Source: Siphonodentalium dalli
Lineage: Eukaryota > Mollusca > Scaphopoda > Gadilida > Siphonodentaliidae
Reading direction: 5' to 3'
Assembly (NCBI GenBank): GCA_032622095.1
Contig: CP136067.1
Location: 77,712,705 to 77,776,704, forward strand
DNA: 64,000 bases
The notes under the pieces: model-generated
What the model was told of the DNA's origin: nothing
Database searches by the model: none
The model's input: only the letters and a program-made list of their open reading frames with translations
Made by a program: the position numbers and the translations under genes
Shown: positions 1 through 11,640 of the stretch, one piece after another
Layout of the letters: the number at the start of each line of letters is the position of its first letter
Position numbering within the stretch: the first letter of the stretch is position 1

Positions 1-51
1 AATTCATCTTCACAACACGCAAATAAAGCAGACACAATGTCTAAAAAGTTG

Positions 52-3000
52 TTACTCGTCACACATGAGGTGTATTTCCGAGAGTATACATCCACCGAAA
101 CAGTATGCTAGAAACTTTATATCGGTCATTGAATCTAACATATTGTAAACTTCAACTGTATAGTTGTCAATAATAAAATACCAGAAAGAATTTCGCGTTT
201 TCAGTGCGAACTCGGAAGAACAGTCAGTGTACATATGAAACAACTGGTTGGAAAACGCTAGTTGGCAATGGTGACACAGTGAATCGTTGTCATATATATG
301 GTCGTTCATAAACACCATATTCTCCAAGTGCTAAATGGGTCTGGTTTAACTTGGTAGAAAAGGTGCATATCCGGTAATTGTGGATTATAATATATCTCAC
401 GTGAGCAATGGACAACAAGTCTTTCTTTAATCAATCGCTTCCACGTTGCTAGAGACGGAAATGTGCATGAGTTAGCAAATGTTACGAGAATGTCATAAAA
501 ATCATACGTGTTAAGGATTCTAGTTATTTCCTTGAGTAAGCCTGTTTCTGTGCGACCATAAATGAGGTTACCGTGGATATTAAATACAAATATTTCTAGA
601 GAAAACATGCGATTACTCGGTGAATGTATCAATGTGCCTAGGAACAGTAAATTTCTGCGCTCAATTTGATATTGAATTGGCATCATACCAATCATGGGAG
701 AGTGAAAGAATCGTGCTGCTTCTCTGGGGAATGTGTTGCATGTTTTTAATACACATGCGATAAGCTCTTTCTAGCATTTGCATATAACGTGAGTGGGAAG
801 TTTCAGGTTGATCATAGGGCTAAAAATCCTTGGAGATTGGAGATCGACAAGCAGCGAAGTAGCATTTGCGTAGAATTTGAGAGGCTCGTTCTATATTGGG
901 GGTTTGTGAACACACATAATCCTGAATTATACCGAGGTGAGTCATTTGTTTTACTACAGATATAGAACCAGGTCCAAGAGCAAATTACTCGTGTGCTGTG
1001 GACCCAACGTTGCGAGCGTTAAAATAACGACCTTGCTTTTTTCGACTGAAAATTGAAAACGCCATTTAATGCTGTTCTCAAAGCATATGTTAATAAGTCT
1101 CCGAAGGCCACCTTCAGTCAAAGAAGTGACGGCAATGTCATCCGCATTTGTGGGCGACGAACACGTTAAAGGGCTAATGTTTAGGCCATCTGGATGATCT
1201 GATAGAGAACTTACAAGATCGTCAATAAAAATAATGTATAGGAAAGGGGATAAGACCACTCCTTGCCGCGTGCCTTGTTTAATTTGGAATGGTTGAGTTA
1301 TAATTCCTTTATGAAGTATGTGACTTTCGACATCTGTATACATATTGTGAAAAAGTCTGAGGAAGTCGACTTTCACTCCTTTTCATACATTTTATAGAGC
1401 AATCATACGCAATCAAAAGCTTTTCGTGAATCGAGAAATGCTGTGAAAAGACGCGAGCTACTGGAATTGACAAAGGCGACACCTTCCTGTAACTCGAACG
1501 CAGTCACCGAACAACCAGCGCCCTTCTGGGACCCATTTTGTAAGGCATTTGGGAAATTGTCGAAAGCTTGGCAAAGAATAATAATCTCAAATAGCTTATA
1601 AACCACTGGGAGCAGCGTGATTGCTCGGTAGCTATCTGATCGAGTCTTGAATGTGCTTTGGTTCACCTGTATAGATCGGCACAACAAGCCCTTTCTTCAT
1701 AAGAGGGGGGATGTGCGTGAACTGGAACATGGAAGAATATAATAAACATAATAAGTTATGAATGGCGACAGGAGCATGAAAAATGTGTTTATTTGTTAAT
1801 GTGTCAATACCGCCAGCTTTATTTCGCTTGAGCCCCTTGAGTGCACTAACGACTTCGGCCAGTGATATACTGCACTTGTTAAGTAATTGTCGCCATTTTT
1901 GTCATTGCTGCATTTGATGTATTCCTCAAGTTTGGAATGAACAAAAAATTGGAATTCTGAGTCACTGTGTATAGAAGCTCTATAGAGTTCCGAAAAATAA
2001 CTTTGCCACCCTCTAGCAATATCGAGGGGATCCCGATACATAACACCATTGAAAGCCATTTCGGAACCTTCACAAACGCTACTACCTGATTTGGGACGAA
2101 CAGCTTCCCAGAAACTCTTGTGATTATTAACAGCAAATGTTACAATGTTTTGCACCGCATTCCGCATGTGAGCTTTAACTGCAAGACGATGAGCTCTACG
2201 AAAACGACGTTTGTCATCTCTATAGGCGCGGTATGTTTTATTAATAAACGCAGATGGTCGTCCCGCTACTACCCACCGTTTTCTGCTTGCTAGCATTGCT
2301 CAATGCAATCCATGAATGTCGCGGGTCCAGTATGGTTTTGAGTGGTGCTTCGATTGTGGTGCGGGACTAGATTTTTGAGCTGCAGATAGCAACACACTAA
2401 CTAAGTCGGAGTAAAATATATCCAATGTATTTTCGTTGGAAGTTTCGCAAAATCATTACTCAGAAAAGTTTATATCGTTCAATGTCGATTTTCTTCCAAA
2501 GTATTGTTTTCCGACGAGGACTATTATAGAGTTATCGGACGTTAGACTCGGGATGAGTGCTGTACAAATCACTGGCCGGTGGTTCGAATTGTTGATGGTG
2601 TCATCATCTAAGATTGAATAATTAGACATGATATCAACTCTACATTTGTGTACAATAATGTGATCAATGAGCGAAGACGATGCTTCGGGACAATATGGCA
2701 CAAAGGAAACACATGGGCCTGTACGGGACTGTGATGACATCAGCGACACCATATTGTGCACGCTTAGAAAGTTTTCCATCGCGTCCGATCTGGCACTACG
2801 TTTAGGTCCTACTTTGGAATACTCTGAGTTTGTTCTAGGAAAAAGTTTCGATCAGTTCAGAAAGATCGGACAAGCATTTCAAGTATGATTCGTCGGGATA
2901 ATTTGTGTTCGGAAGATAGATTTGGAATATGAATAGAAATTGTTTGTATTCAAGTCTTAGACGAATGCCAATGATACGTTCATTGTGTAAATCGACGGTG

Positions 3001-3280
3001 GACGCATTGATTGACCGAGATTTATCAACGAGGAATGCGACACCATCTCGATAATAACTACCATGCACCCGTTTTCGTAATGATAGTTCTACCACACTTG
3101 GCGACACTTTGTGTAATTAGGGTAGATTTGATCTAGAAAGAAATGGAGTTATGATCGAGCGAATGCTCCGAGATTCCAACTATGTCAAAACTATGTGCAT
3201 TTTGATTTAGTGAAGAGGAAAAGTATATAAGAGGCACTGGATTGAATACCAGTGGCGTTCCATGAGATCACATTGGTAGG
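52..3280 (-). pseudogene. LINE ORF2 remnant: endonuclease plus reverse transcriptase
   Basis: The reading begins near 3273 with ISWNATGI, then DIVGISEHSLD: the endonuclease N-terminus with its catalytic-type Glu. SSLIDHI and SNHRPV at 2456-2779 correspond to the conserved C-terminal endonuclease motifs. The 1796-2296 segment is the basic linker (KRRFRRAHRLAVKA). The reverse transcriptase shows FLDSRKAFDCV near 1403, QGTRQGVVLSPFLYIIFIDDL-like sequence near 1250-1300, and NADDIAV near 1140, where the catalytic YxDD has become NADD. The 52-695 segment is the C-terminal region, with a CHHC-type cysteine cluster. Each piece lies in a different frame, with stops between, so no functional protein is possible. 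Confidence 0.85.
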
Positions 3281-3409
3281 GCTATAATAAACAGGTACAT
3301 TATTACACGAAAGTCAGTTACGTTGTTCATCCATGATAATTCGTATTGAATGAGTTTTTGGGTCGGTCACCGAATGTTCTCCAAGGGCGACTATATACAT
3401 TTGGTGGCC

Positions 3410-3920
3410 AGAAATTTACCGAACACATGCGCGAACACCGTCCGCTGGTACTGTAATCCTCGCCGATATGCTATCTCGAACAGTTTTGCATGACATAACT
3501 TTAACGTACGTTGGGGTTATTCCGCGATCCTGCAGATAATCACGAATTACCTTCTGATCGTCGTATATATGGCGAAACGCCTCCTATGTAGAAACTTTTG
3601 GTGGTTGGAATCCGAGATTCATTTTGATATTCAAGAGAAAGGGGTACGGAAATTAGCGAAACATTCCATGAGTGCTCATTTGACTTAGGACTCCCGCGCA
3701 CTGTTCTGGAAGATCGATAAGAGTTGTTGGCTTGAGTTTCACGGTCAGCATTATCCCTCTCAACGACATTCTGTTCAAGAGAAAGGATGCGCGACTCATA
3801 ATTGTCAAAGAGAGTTTTGATTATTACTCTTACCGAAATGTAATGGAACGTTGATACATTTCTGAATTGGGCCATATACATACGTGCCACAACCGTATAT
3901 CTACAGAAATTACGTTTCAA
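3410..3920 (-). pseudogene. LINE ORF1-like (gag-like) remnant
   Basis: The minus-strand reading gives a short heptad-like stretch (LSLEQNVVERD) typical of the coiled coil in LINE ORF1 proteins. Then comes FYIGGVSPYIRR and, after one frameshift near 3545, VIRDYLQDRGITPTYVKV and a basic end closing at a stop near 3436. 'F-Y-I-G-G-V ... YL...GI' followed by a beta-rich segment matches the RNA-recognition-type fold expected of LINE ORF1 proteins, which coat the element RNA. It lies just upstream of the ORF2 endonuclease on the same strand. The frameshift shows it is not functional. The N-terminus is not defined. Confidence 0.55.
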
Positions 3921-5296
3921 ATATTTTTCAGGTATTCATTGCCAGGTTGTTATCGACATAGGATCTGCATTGTGAAAAATACTATATTCCTATACGGCAC
4001 ATTGTGCTACCATTTTTATGAAGAACGCAACGTATTATACCTATACATCAAATTGTTGTAATTTTACATCACGTCGGAAGCAAACCTGAGCACTAGATTC
4101 CAGTTTGGGGGACATTTTGTTTTGTGTTAACGAGAAATATATAGGGAAAGGATTGATTGCGATGTACACTGTAAAGTTGGAATAGCTTATCAACAACAAA
4201 AAAACAACATGTTTGGGTATATATTAACGACAATAAGCGACATTGAAACTCCAAACTACAAATTTTCCCAGACTCGGATTCGGGCTTGGACAAGGACTAC
4301 AGCCGTTAGCGTGTCCCTTCCGTAACTTTATGGAATTTATAATTAACAAAGTCATTCGAATTCTAGTTCGTATTCTCCGTCTATTTCGAGAATATTTGGG
4401 AATACTTATGTTGGAATAATGTTATCACAGTCTACTTTCGGTTTGTATGTGAACCGGACCCAATGTCCATTTGCGAAAACCGGCTGACGGCCACAAACAT
4501 TGATATTTCTATCGAAACATGGCAGTTGGGTTGTATCCTGTATACCTATTCGCGCAACATGTTGACATTTCACTCGGATGTTTACCAGGTCTGAGGAATG
4601 TGAAAACTCATCTATAGCTGAAATCACCTATCCTATCTTAATTCAGTTATATATTATACTCTTTGGTCGGTATACGTTTTAATCAACACGACAAAATATG
4701 GAAAATGCGCATAAAAAACGAGCTATCATACAGTCATCATAATCTAGTTTCTAATTCAGTAAATGATTCAATCGGGCAGTATAAATATAGTAGTTCGACA
4801 AAGTGTTGGCACTTCACATCATATGACTACCAACTTTATTTGACATGCAACGGCAGTGTTCCGTAAGGTCACATCGGGTTATCGCTATATATGCACCGTT
4901 ATTAATCTCTCACTCATGCGAACCCTCACTGTCATAATACTGGTAATTTTTTTTATGGACTCGATATTCGTACATAATTTAAATGCAACTTCCGCTTATT
5001 ACATCCGATCATGGCAGCTCTGAATGTTTTTTTTTCACGAAAAGATTCTTCGAACTCAATAATAAAAAAATTGTTATAAAACAAATGGTACCCGGTGTAC
5101 GGTATCCGAACTTTACAATCGTACACGCTTCCGTTACAATTTACAAAGCATAATTGCTTTACCAAGGAGCGGCAGCACTTTCTCAAAATAAGGTCACCTC
5201 AGTCGTTTATATAGAATTTTAATTAAGAGATCGGTAGATTCGCAGACTTGTTTAATGTTGGAACTGTTAGTTGTGACTATTTCTAAACACAGATCC
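3921..5296. other. Non-coding stretch
   Basis: Only short, compositionally random ORFs on both strands. No splice-flanked coding segment, repeat or RNA gene was recognised. Confidence 0.5.
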
Positions 5297-5370
5297 TAAG
5301 GGTACGTTCATTCACCCGCAAATTTGCAAACAAGGCCGTGCAAATTTTCCAGTGTATGAACGTACCCTAA
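5297..5370. repeat. Short fold-back with 13-bp arms
   Basis: AGGGTACGTTCAT at 5299-5311 is matched by its reverse complement at 5356-5368. The 44-bp spacer itself contains two partly similar 'GCAAATTT' blocks. It may be a tiny MITE. Confidence 0.6.
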
Positions 5371-5435
5371 ACGCATCAGAATAATTAACAAGATCTTTGA
5401 TGTCAACCAATACGGGACAAGTTTGTTGTCTGCTA

Positions 5436-5935
5436 TTGTTTTGAATGTCTCTATCGAAATGTCTGCAACGCACTGATAGTGCCGAGATATACACATGGAC
5501 TGTTCACAGTTTAGTAACAACATTGTTGAACTGGTGGATGTTCCTATTGAATTTGTCTGCAGCGCACTGATATCGTCGTGATATACAGATAGACTATTCA
5601 CGGACTATGTTGAACTGGCGGATGCTTCTTTTGAATTTGTCTGCAACGCACTGATATCGTCGTGATATACAGATGGACTATTCACGGACTATGTTGAACT
5701 GGCGGATGCTTCTTTTGAATTTGTCTGCAACGCACTGATATCGTCGTGATATACACATGGACTATTAACGGACTATGTTGAACTGGTGGATGCTTCTTTT
5801 GAATTTGTCTGCAACGCACTGATAGTGCCGAGATACACACAGGGACTGTTCACAGTTTAGTAACAACAACATTGTTGAACTGGCGGATGCTTCTATTGAA
5901 TTTGTCTGCAACGCACTGATATTGACGTGATAATA
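5436..5935. repeat. Minisatellite, about six units of 84-97 bp
   Basis: The landmark word TGTCTGCAACGCACTGATA recurs at about 5462, 5556, 5640, 5724, 5808 and 5905. Spacings are 94, 84, 84, 84 and 97 bp. The middle three units are nearly identical and the outer ones more diverged, the usual pattern of unequal exchange. The array runs directly into the palindrome that follows. Confidence 0.9.
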
Positions 5936-5940
5936 GTCCA

Positions 5941-6095
5941 TGGAATTTGATCCGCGATAAATCGCCAGTTCAACAATGTTTTTTTTGTTGTTTTTTTGAC
6001 TAGTCAGTTAATAGTCCATGGACTATTAACTGACTATTAAAAAAAAAACAAAAAAAACATTGTTGAACTGGCGATTTATCGCGGATCAAATTCCA
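5941..6095. repeat. Near-perfect 155-bp palindrome
   Basis: The two arms of about 77 bp are reverse complements around CCATGG at 6016-6021, with almost no spacer. The outer 40 bp of each arm (TGGAATTTGATCCGCGATAA and on) match exactly. The T-rich/A-rich middles differ only slightly. The transcript would form one long hairpin. Confidence 0.9.
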
Positions 6096-6099
6096 CCCG

Positions 6100-6392
6100 A
6101 TCACTGACTCACCGAAGTCCACTTGAGGCTATAACTCTAATAATCCATGTACCGACCCTATTTTTAAAATACCTATATACATCCCTGACTATAAATTCCC
6201 CACCCATGCACAGTACCTGAAATCATCACCCGAACAGAAACTTACCAAATATCTAATCACTCATGTATCCCTCGTGTGAAATTTATTGTCATTATATGTC
6301 ATAATTGAATATCTTGATGTCATATATATTTTGTTTGTAATATCCACATATCGATTAACAGAATAAACTCAATTGAATTGAATTGAATAAGT
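6100..6392 (+). mobile_element. Probable retroelement 3' end with TTGAA tail
   Basis: About 270 bp of non-coding sequence ends with GAATAAACTC followed by a short TTGAA repeat (6370-6390). A poly(A)-signal-like word plus a terminal pentamer microsatellite is the usual look of a CR1/Jockey-type LINE or SINE 3' end. The LINE pieces at 27000 and 35466 show the same layout. No coding remnant is attached, so the assignment rests on the tail alone. Confidence 0.4.
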
Positions 6393-7810
6393 CACAATCT
6401 GTTATTATATACAGTGCTTTGACTTTGTTCATCAGAACTATACATGGACCAATGCATCATGTTGTTATCGAACCATTTGTGACTATGATAACATTGTCGC
6501 CAAGTCATCGCCCATAATTTCACGCCCGTGACTGGACAATGTCATACCAAAACAAGTAATGTATGCCAATTCAAATGTTTTACTTTTACATAAACTTGAG
6601 TGATAACTCTGATAGCTGTGTTCCTTATTCTTAAAATGAGAGACCTGAATCGTACGATTTAGATTGGTCGAAGTTAGTATTACCCGTAATTGAAAAGCTC
6701 ACTTGAAATAACTGTATTTAGAATATAGATGTAGTTTGTAGGTCAGTGGTCAATTGCGCATTCAACCATGCATCAAAATTACATATGAGTTTTCATTTAA
6801 CTCTTATAGATATACAAACATGCAGTAAAATGACCTCTTGTGAGTTTTTGGATATTCGATAATTGAAAATTTCCTCTGATGTTATTCTGCTATAATGCGT
6901 GCCTCTCCATTCAGCATAGTTTTGTGTTCCATTTTAACCTACTGACTACTGTTACATCATATGGCAATGGTTGTACTGCATGTTTGCCTCAGATTAATAG
7001 CATATTTGAATATTTAATGAATGAAGCTGCATTCAATAATCACCAAGTACCTAGAATTACCAACCTGAATATTTGTCACATTTTAGTGAGCTTTTTAATA
7101 ATGTGTAAACTCAGTTTGACCAATGTACAATTGCATGTGTAATTTTATTGTCAACAATACTTGTTTCATAAAACAATGGAACCTTAGTTCGTAGAATTAT
7201 GAAGTCGAATATTACTCCACCCATACACACATCATATTATTTATAGAAATGCCTGCGAGTGCACGTGTTTTCGCCATTCTGTGTCGGTCGAACATGATAT
7301 TTGTGGTGTATGTGTTAAGTCTTCCGTATAGGGACATACAATGTAGTGTTATGGTGTTTGCGGTATAACCGTTAAATATACGGTAGAGGAAAATACGGTG
7401 TAATGCATACTTCACAGCATATTACTGGCAACTGTGTTATCGGTAAAATACCGCACATTTATGGCCTATACCGGTATTTTACAGCGTAGGCTAATATGTA
7501 AGTATTATAACTCACATGTGGTACAATTTGATATAAAACAATCCAATGTGTCATTGTTTCATTTTAATATAAACGGAAGTGATCGATTTCATTTTATTTT
7601 ATGGAAAATATAATTTAAATGTTTTACGGGAATTCCGTATTTTTATAGCAAATGTGATGGCAGCAAATTTGCCTACACATAATGTCACATATGCCGTAAA
7701 ATTACGGACATTTTTAACAGTGTATGATTATAGCGCGGACTGATTCTTACATGTTATTGTCAGTGAACATTTGAACTTTATTATCATTGACGCTTCTCTG
7801 CACTATGTGC
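6393..7810. other. Non-coding stretch; probable intron or upstream sequence of the homeobox gene
   Basis: No coding segment is recognisable. No 'YPWM' hexapeptide exon was found upstream of the homeobox exon, so the preceding exon probably lies beyond the window and this would be intron. Confidence 0.4.
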
Positions 7811-7830
7811 ATATATATATATATATATAT
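7811..7830. repeat. (AT)10 microsatellite next to a splice acceptor
   Basis: Ten AT units end 24 bp before the homeobox exon. The usual pyrimidine tract in front of the acceptor is weak, so the AT run may sit in the branch-point region. Confidence 0.9.
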
Positions 7831-7854
7831 AATGCAGCATGCATGTCATTACAG

Positions 7855-8093
7855 GTGGCTTCCGCAAGAGAGGAAGACAGACGTACACACGACACCAGAC
7901 ACTCGAACTGGAGAAGGAGTTCCATTTTAACCGATATCTCAAACGTAAACGGAGGACGGACATTTCTCAATCTCTCTATTTATCGGAACGACAGATAAAA
8001 ATATGGTTCCAAAATCGAAGAATGAAAGAGAAAAAGGAATCGCGACAACTAAAAGAATTGAACTTTGGACCAGATGTCAAAGTAGGCAACTGA
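7855..8093 (+). CDS. Homeobox exon of an Antennapedia-class Hox protein, last exon (Lox2/Lox4/Ubx-like candidate)
   Basis: Hox proteins are sequence-specific nuclear transcription factors that pattern the body axis. The exon starts after TCATTACAG in phase 1 and encodes GF, then a full 60-residue homeodomain (7863-8042) starting [10 protein letters not shown]. It has helix 3 [12 protein letters not shown] with W48, F49, N51 and R53 intact. [13 protein letters not shown] is the central-class signature. Helix 2 ([18 protein letters not shown]) is unusual. After the homeodomain comes a 17-residue tail ending at TGA 8091-8093. Its RQLKELN resembles the Ubd-A peptide (QAIKELN) of Ubx/abd-A and lophotrochozoan Lox2/Lox4, and RRMKEKKE also fits that group. 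The ATG at 7839 lies in the intron and is not the start; the N-terminal exon is not in the window. The homeobox call is very secure, the paralogue call tentative. Confidence 0.95.
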
Positions 8094-8833
8094 ATTCTAC
8101 AAGTGATCAAACGATATACGGCTTAATGAATGGCGTAAACGGAGGTTAACTTGGTGGTTTGAAGACTCAGATTGCACTTAGTAATTAATGCTCGCACTCG
8201 CTATACATTCTGGCCCGGCGCTGGCGATACAATTGAGATCTTTCGCACTACCATACTGATGAGGATTACGAATAGAATATAGCAGTCTTATAAATGTTTC
8301 TTACGGATTATATTTGCTGTGATTAGTTTGTACTTAATTTAGTTACCAGGTCATGCCATAGTCAATGCTAGGCTCGATCAATGGTAGACTTAATTTAGTT
8401 ATTACCAGGTCATGCCATAGTCAATGTTAGACTCGACCAATGGTAGACCTAATTTTGTTATTACCAGGTCATGCCATAGTCAATGTTATGCTCGACCAAT
8501 GGTAGACTTAATTTAGTTATTAACAGGTCATGCCATAGTCAATGTTAGGCTCGATCAATGGTAGACTTAATTTAGTTATTAACAGGTCATGCCATAGTCA
8601 ATGTTAGGCTCGACCAATGGTAGACTTAATTTAGTTATTAACAGGTCATGCCATAGTCAATGTTAGGCTCGATCAATGGTAGACTCAATCATTACACGCA
8701 AAGCTCTCGTGCCCATGAATACTTAGCCTCTTGAAACCGTAATCGTAACTACGGATGTGACAAAACGACAACTGATAAAAAGAACACAATTTCTAGTGAC
8801 GTAGTACCCTTAACTGTAGGCTTTGTTAATAAA
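8094..8833 (+). other. Probable 3' UTR of the homeobox gene
   Basis: The first AATAAA after the stop on this strand is at 8828-8833, about 735 bp downstream. If used, the UTR includes the whole 59-bp repeat array. This is inferred from position and the signal word only. Confidence 0.4.
8333..8690 (+). repeat. Six tandem copies of a 59-bp unit
   Basis: CAGGTCATGCCATAGTCAATG recurs (one base varies at the start) at 8347, 8406, 8465, 8524, 8583 and 8642, always 59 bp apart. Units differ by only a few substitutions (TAGGCTCGA/TAGACTCGA, GATCAA/GACCAA). The array starts 240 bp after the homeobox stop codon. Confidence 0.95.
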
Positions 8834-9855
8834 CAATCAACATTCGTAATTGTAATCAGTTGCAGTTCATTGTGCGAAAGGTGTCAAATAAGTCTAACAT
8901 ACGTGAAATATTTTATATCGATTGTATTGTGCTCCGGTCGCCGGAGACAGCATGAATTCATAGAATCCAGAATAAGTACCCATTTTCAACATGAAACAAC
9001 AAAGAGCGTTCCTTGTCAGTATGTTATTGATATGACATGGATAGGGTCTGTGTGATTCCTGTGCAAAAACAAACAACAAATGTAAATTGGACAATTGCTA
9101 CCACTTTCGTAAGTGTTTTCAGAATATATGACATTATGTATAATATAGGTATTTCATATATTTGTTTGCCAATATATTGTATTATTATCATTCTAACCAA
9201 ATTGCATACTCCTCGACCTAATTGAGTGGGTGCAGGACGTTGCGGCACCTGGAACTGTTCCATCTGGTGTTCAGGACGATTCGGCACCAAGCTACCGATA
9301 TGAAACTCTCAGATGACTAAATCTGATACTCACACAACACCCACACCACCAGTATCCAGGTCTGGTATATAGTGACTTATTGTCATTTAGTATAATGGTA
9401 TTTGTTCCAGTAGTCTAAAACAAGTGGTATGGAATAACAGACGATGAACTGGTTGACAGACTATTCTGGAAATTGTTAGAAATTATGGAATGGTGTGTAT
9501 CCTGCACACTGCATGTATCAGCAATTCATCAAATAATATTTCCAATTTCAGCCTGCTAAATCTCGTCTCTGTGTATCTTATTTCAAAATATGTCAACTTT
9601 AGTTGAAATTGAGCTTAACAACTGATATGTCATAGACATGTCTACGAAATTTCAGCAGTGACTCGATAGTCAAGATTGGGTTCACTGTCCTGCTACCAAA
9701 AGGATAACGAAATCCGATAATTAATACCCATGATTGATCGCAATGGCGGATAACGTTGTTCTAATTTTCCCAGTTTCTACAAGTTTCCATTCTAACGATC
9801 AAAGCCAAGCACGAGAATCACACATTCCGCGTGATGTACACCGGCACAGATAAAT
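8834..9855. other. Non-coding stretch
   Basis: Nothing recognisable apart from random short ORFs. Confidence 0.5.
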
Positions 9856-9857
9856 TT

Positions 9858-10324
9858 TAGTTCCACTGGAACCCACAAACTGGTTCCATAGTCTGGCCCA
9901 GTAGGGAACCAAACGACGAACCAAACATACATGTTTTGGTTCTTCGCGAGGAACCAAAATAAAGAACCAAAATAAAGAACCAACTGAAGAACCAAACATG
10001 TTTTGGTTCGTCCCCGCCAGCAATAAAATTATCAGAGTCTATGCATATTACTCGAAATAGGCTGTCGGCATGTGTAAATTGATATTTCAAAGGAATTCCC
10101 CTTGATTTAGTCTCCCCCTGTCACCTTAACACCAAAACGCGTGGATATATTGTTAAATGTTAGACTATACGACATTTAAGCTAGGCATGTTCCCACACAA
10201 ACCTTGAATTTGGTGGTTTCTTTGGGAAAACCAAACTAAGGATTTGGTTCCAGATGGAACCAAAGCAGTGTGTAACGAAACTGTTTGGTTCTATATTGGT
10301 ATTTGGTTCCCCGGGGAACCAAAT
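9858..10324. repeat. Cluster of GAACCAAA / TTTGGTTC inverted half-sites
   Basis: At least a dozen copies of GAACCAAA or its complement lie in two blocks, 9890-10016 and 10205-10324. Several pairs form palindromes: 9934-9959, 10243-10264, and a perfect 24-bp one at 10301-10324 centred on CCCCGGGG. ORFs here are artefacts of the repeat. Confidence 0.8.
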
Positions 10325-10572
10325 TGGGTGCTGTTTTATTAGAGTGTACGTCGTGCTTTGATATCGGGAGAAGATCTATTTTGCCGTCTATATTGGCACC
10401 CAAACTCCGTGCAGGGTTTACCTCCCTTTATGACTCTGTAAGAGCGCTGCTACCGGCGACAGTTTACCCACATTTGGTGGACTTCCGCGATGTTAAGATA
10501 TATACTAAGCGAACAGAGCAACATGCTGCCCTTGTTAAGCACACAACATATCGAACAAAATTTGTATACATT

Positions 10573-10850
10573 TTGAACCTTAAGTTTGAAAAGTTCCACT
10601 AAAACCGGAGAACTATATTTAGAAACGGTGTGATTCGGTTCTCCGATTATTTTAGAAACACAAAAGTCTAAACGCACGTGTACGACATTGTCACAACTCG
10701 CACGGCAAGTCAAACACAAGAGTTATAATTTTCTGCAATTTTGACGAGTAGCTTGGGGAAATCGTCAACAAAACTACCGCTCTGATTGTCCATTCTGTCG
10801 CCATTTTTGCTGGAAAACCCATGCTAAACATGCATGGGTTTAGAAACACA
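10573..10850 (+). repeat. Dispersed repeat, copy 1 (second copy at 16148)
   Basis: Shares long aligned blocks with 16148-16460, such as GAACCTTAAGTTTGAAAAGT, GTGATTCGGTTCTCCGATTA and GTCAACAAAACTACCG, in the same order and orientation. The copies differ by substitutions and small gaps. No coding content. Confidence 0.8.
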
Positions 10851-11640
10851 GACTAGTACCCAGTCGGTGACATAGTCAGAAAGGATGTATGACTGGTGCG
10901 CTCTGTTAGAGATTGATTGGCACCACGACAAGATTCAAAGGTGTAACTTTCATGCCACAATTATGTCAGTTATAATATAAGTCTATACGGATGGATGGAA
11001 CTGGTATTGGTCATATATTGTATTAATTGAGCGTGCCAAGCTTTAGCATGTAACCCGACCTAACAATGTGTTTTGGCAACTTTTATCGCGCGAAGCGATG
11101 CTAATGCGAACGCCCTATATACAATACAAATGTATGGAAGGTCGAAATTGTTTTTATTATGTCTTGCATCCCGAACATAGCATAACAGGTTATGTATGCC
11201 CCGAAAGATATAGCATGCAGATGTCCGTCTTTAAACATATAAAGCAGGCCTTCTTCGGCAAACAAATTGTTCGACGATGACCATTCATGTGACCAAATGT
11301 GACATGCCGCATTTGCATTTTTATGCATATGTTCTGACATACACTACATGTACACGTTTCATGTTCATGTATATCTCAGTTATCCGTATCCGCGTTCCAA
11401 TGCAACTATCTACCGAATGTGAAGTGCAAGTCATTGTCATCGACTGTGAAATCGAACCACGAAATTGGTGACGTTTTGGGCCAATTTATAGCTTGGCGTT
11501 AGCCGTTTGAACTGGAACTATTAGTTTTGTCCAGTGATTTGGTGAAGGAATTTTCGCAAATTATTTGCAAACAATAAGCACATTAGCACCATAGTACCGG
11601 CAAATGTTTTTTTTCTTCAAATGTTTAATACTGATCAGAC
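10851..11640. other. Non-coding stretch
   Basis: Nothing recognised on either strand. Confidence 0.5.

Larger units (their letters stand above)
1..3920 (-). mobile_element. Degenerate non-LTR retrotransposon (LINE) with ORF1- and ORF2-like remains
   Basis: The minus strand carries, in the right 5' to 3' order, an ORF1-like segment (about 3420-3920), an apurinic-type endonuclease (about 2456-3280), a linker and a reverse transcriptase (about 950-1690), then a C-terminal region running to the window edge. Frames change many times and stops break every domain, so the copy is dead. The left end is cut by the window, so the 3' tail is not seen. The clade (Jockey/CR1-like or other) cannot be settled by eye. 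Confidence is high that this is a LINE and lower on the exact ends. Confidence 0.85.

Noticed and set aside
5436-5935. Regular repeats that could suggest a CRISPR array
   Set aside because: Units are adjacent without unique spacers, of changing length, and the DNA is clearly animal.
7839-7854. ATG before the homeobox as a possible start codon
   Set aside because: It sits 15 bp before a clean acceptor (TCATTACAG), and Hox proteins have a separate N-terminal exon; it is most likely intronic.
9792-10090. Three overlapping minus-strand ORFs rich in Trp, Phe and Gly
   Set aside because: All come from the repeated GAACCAAA word.
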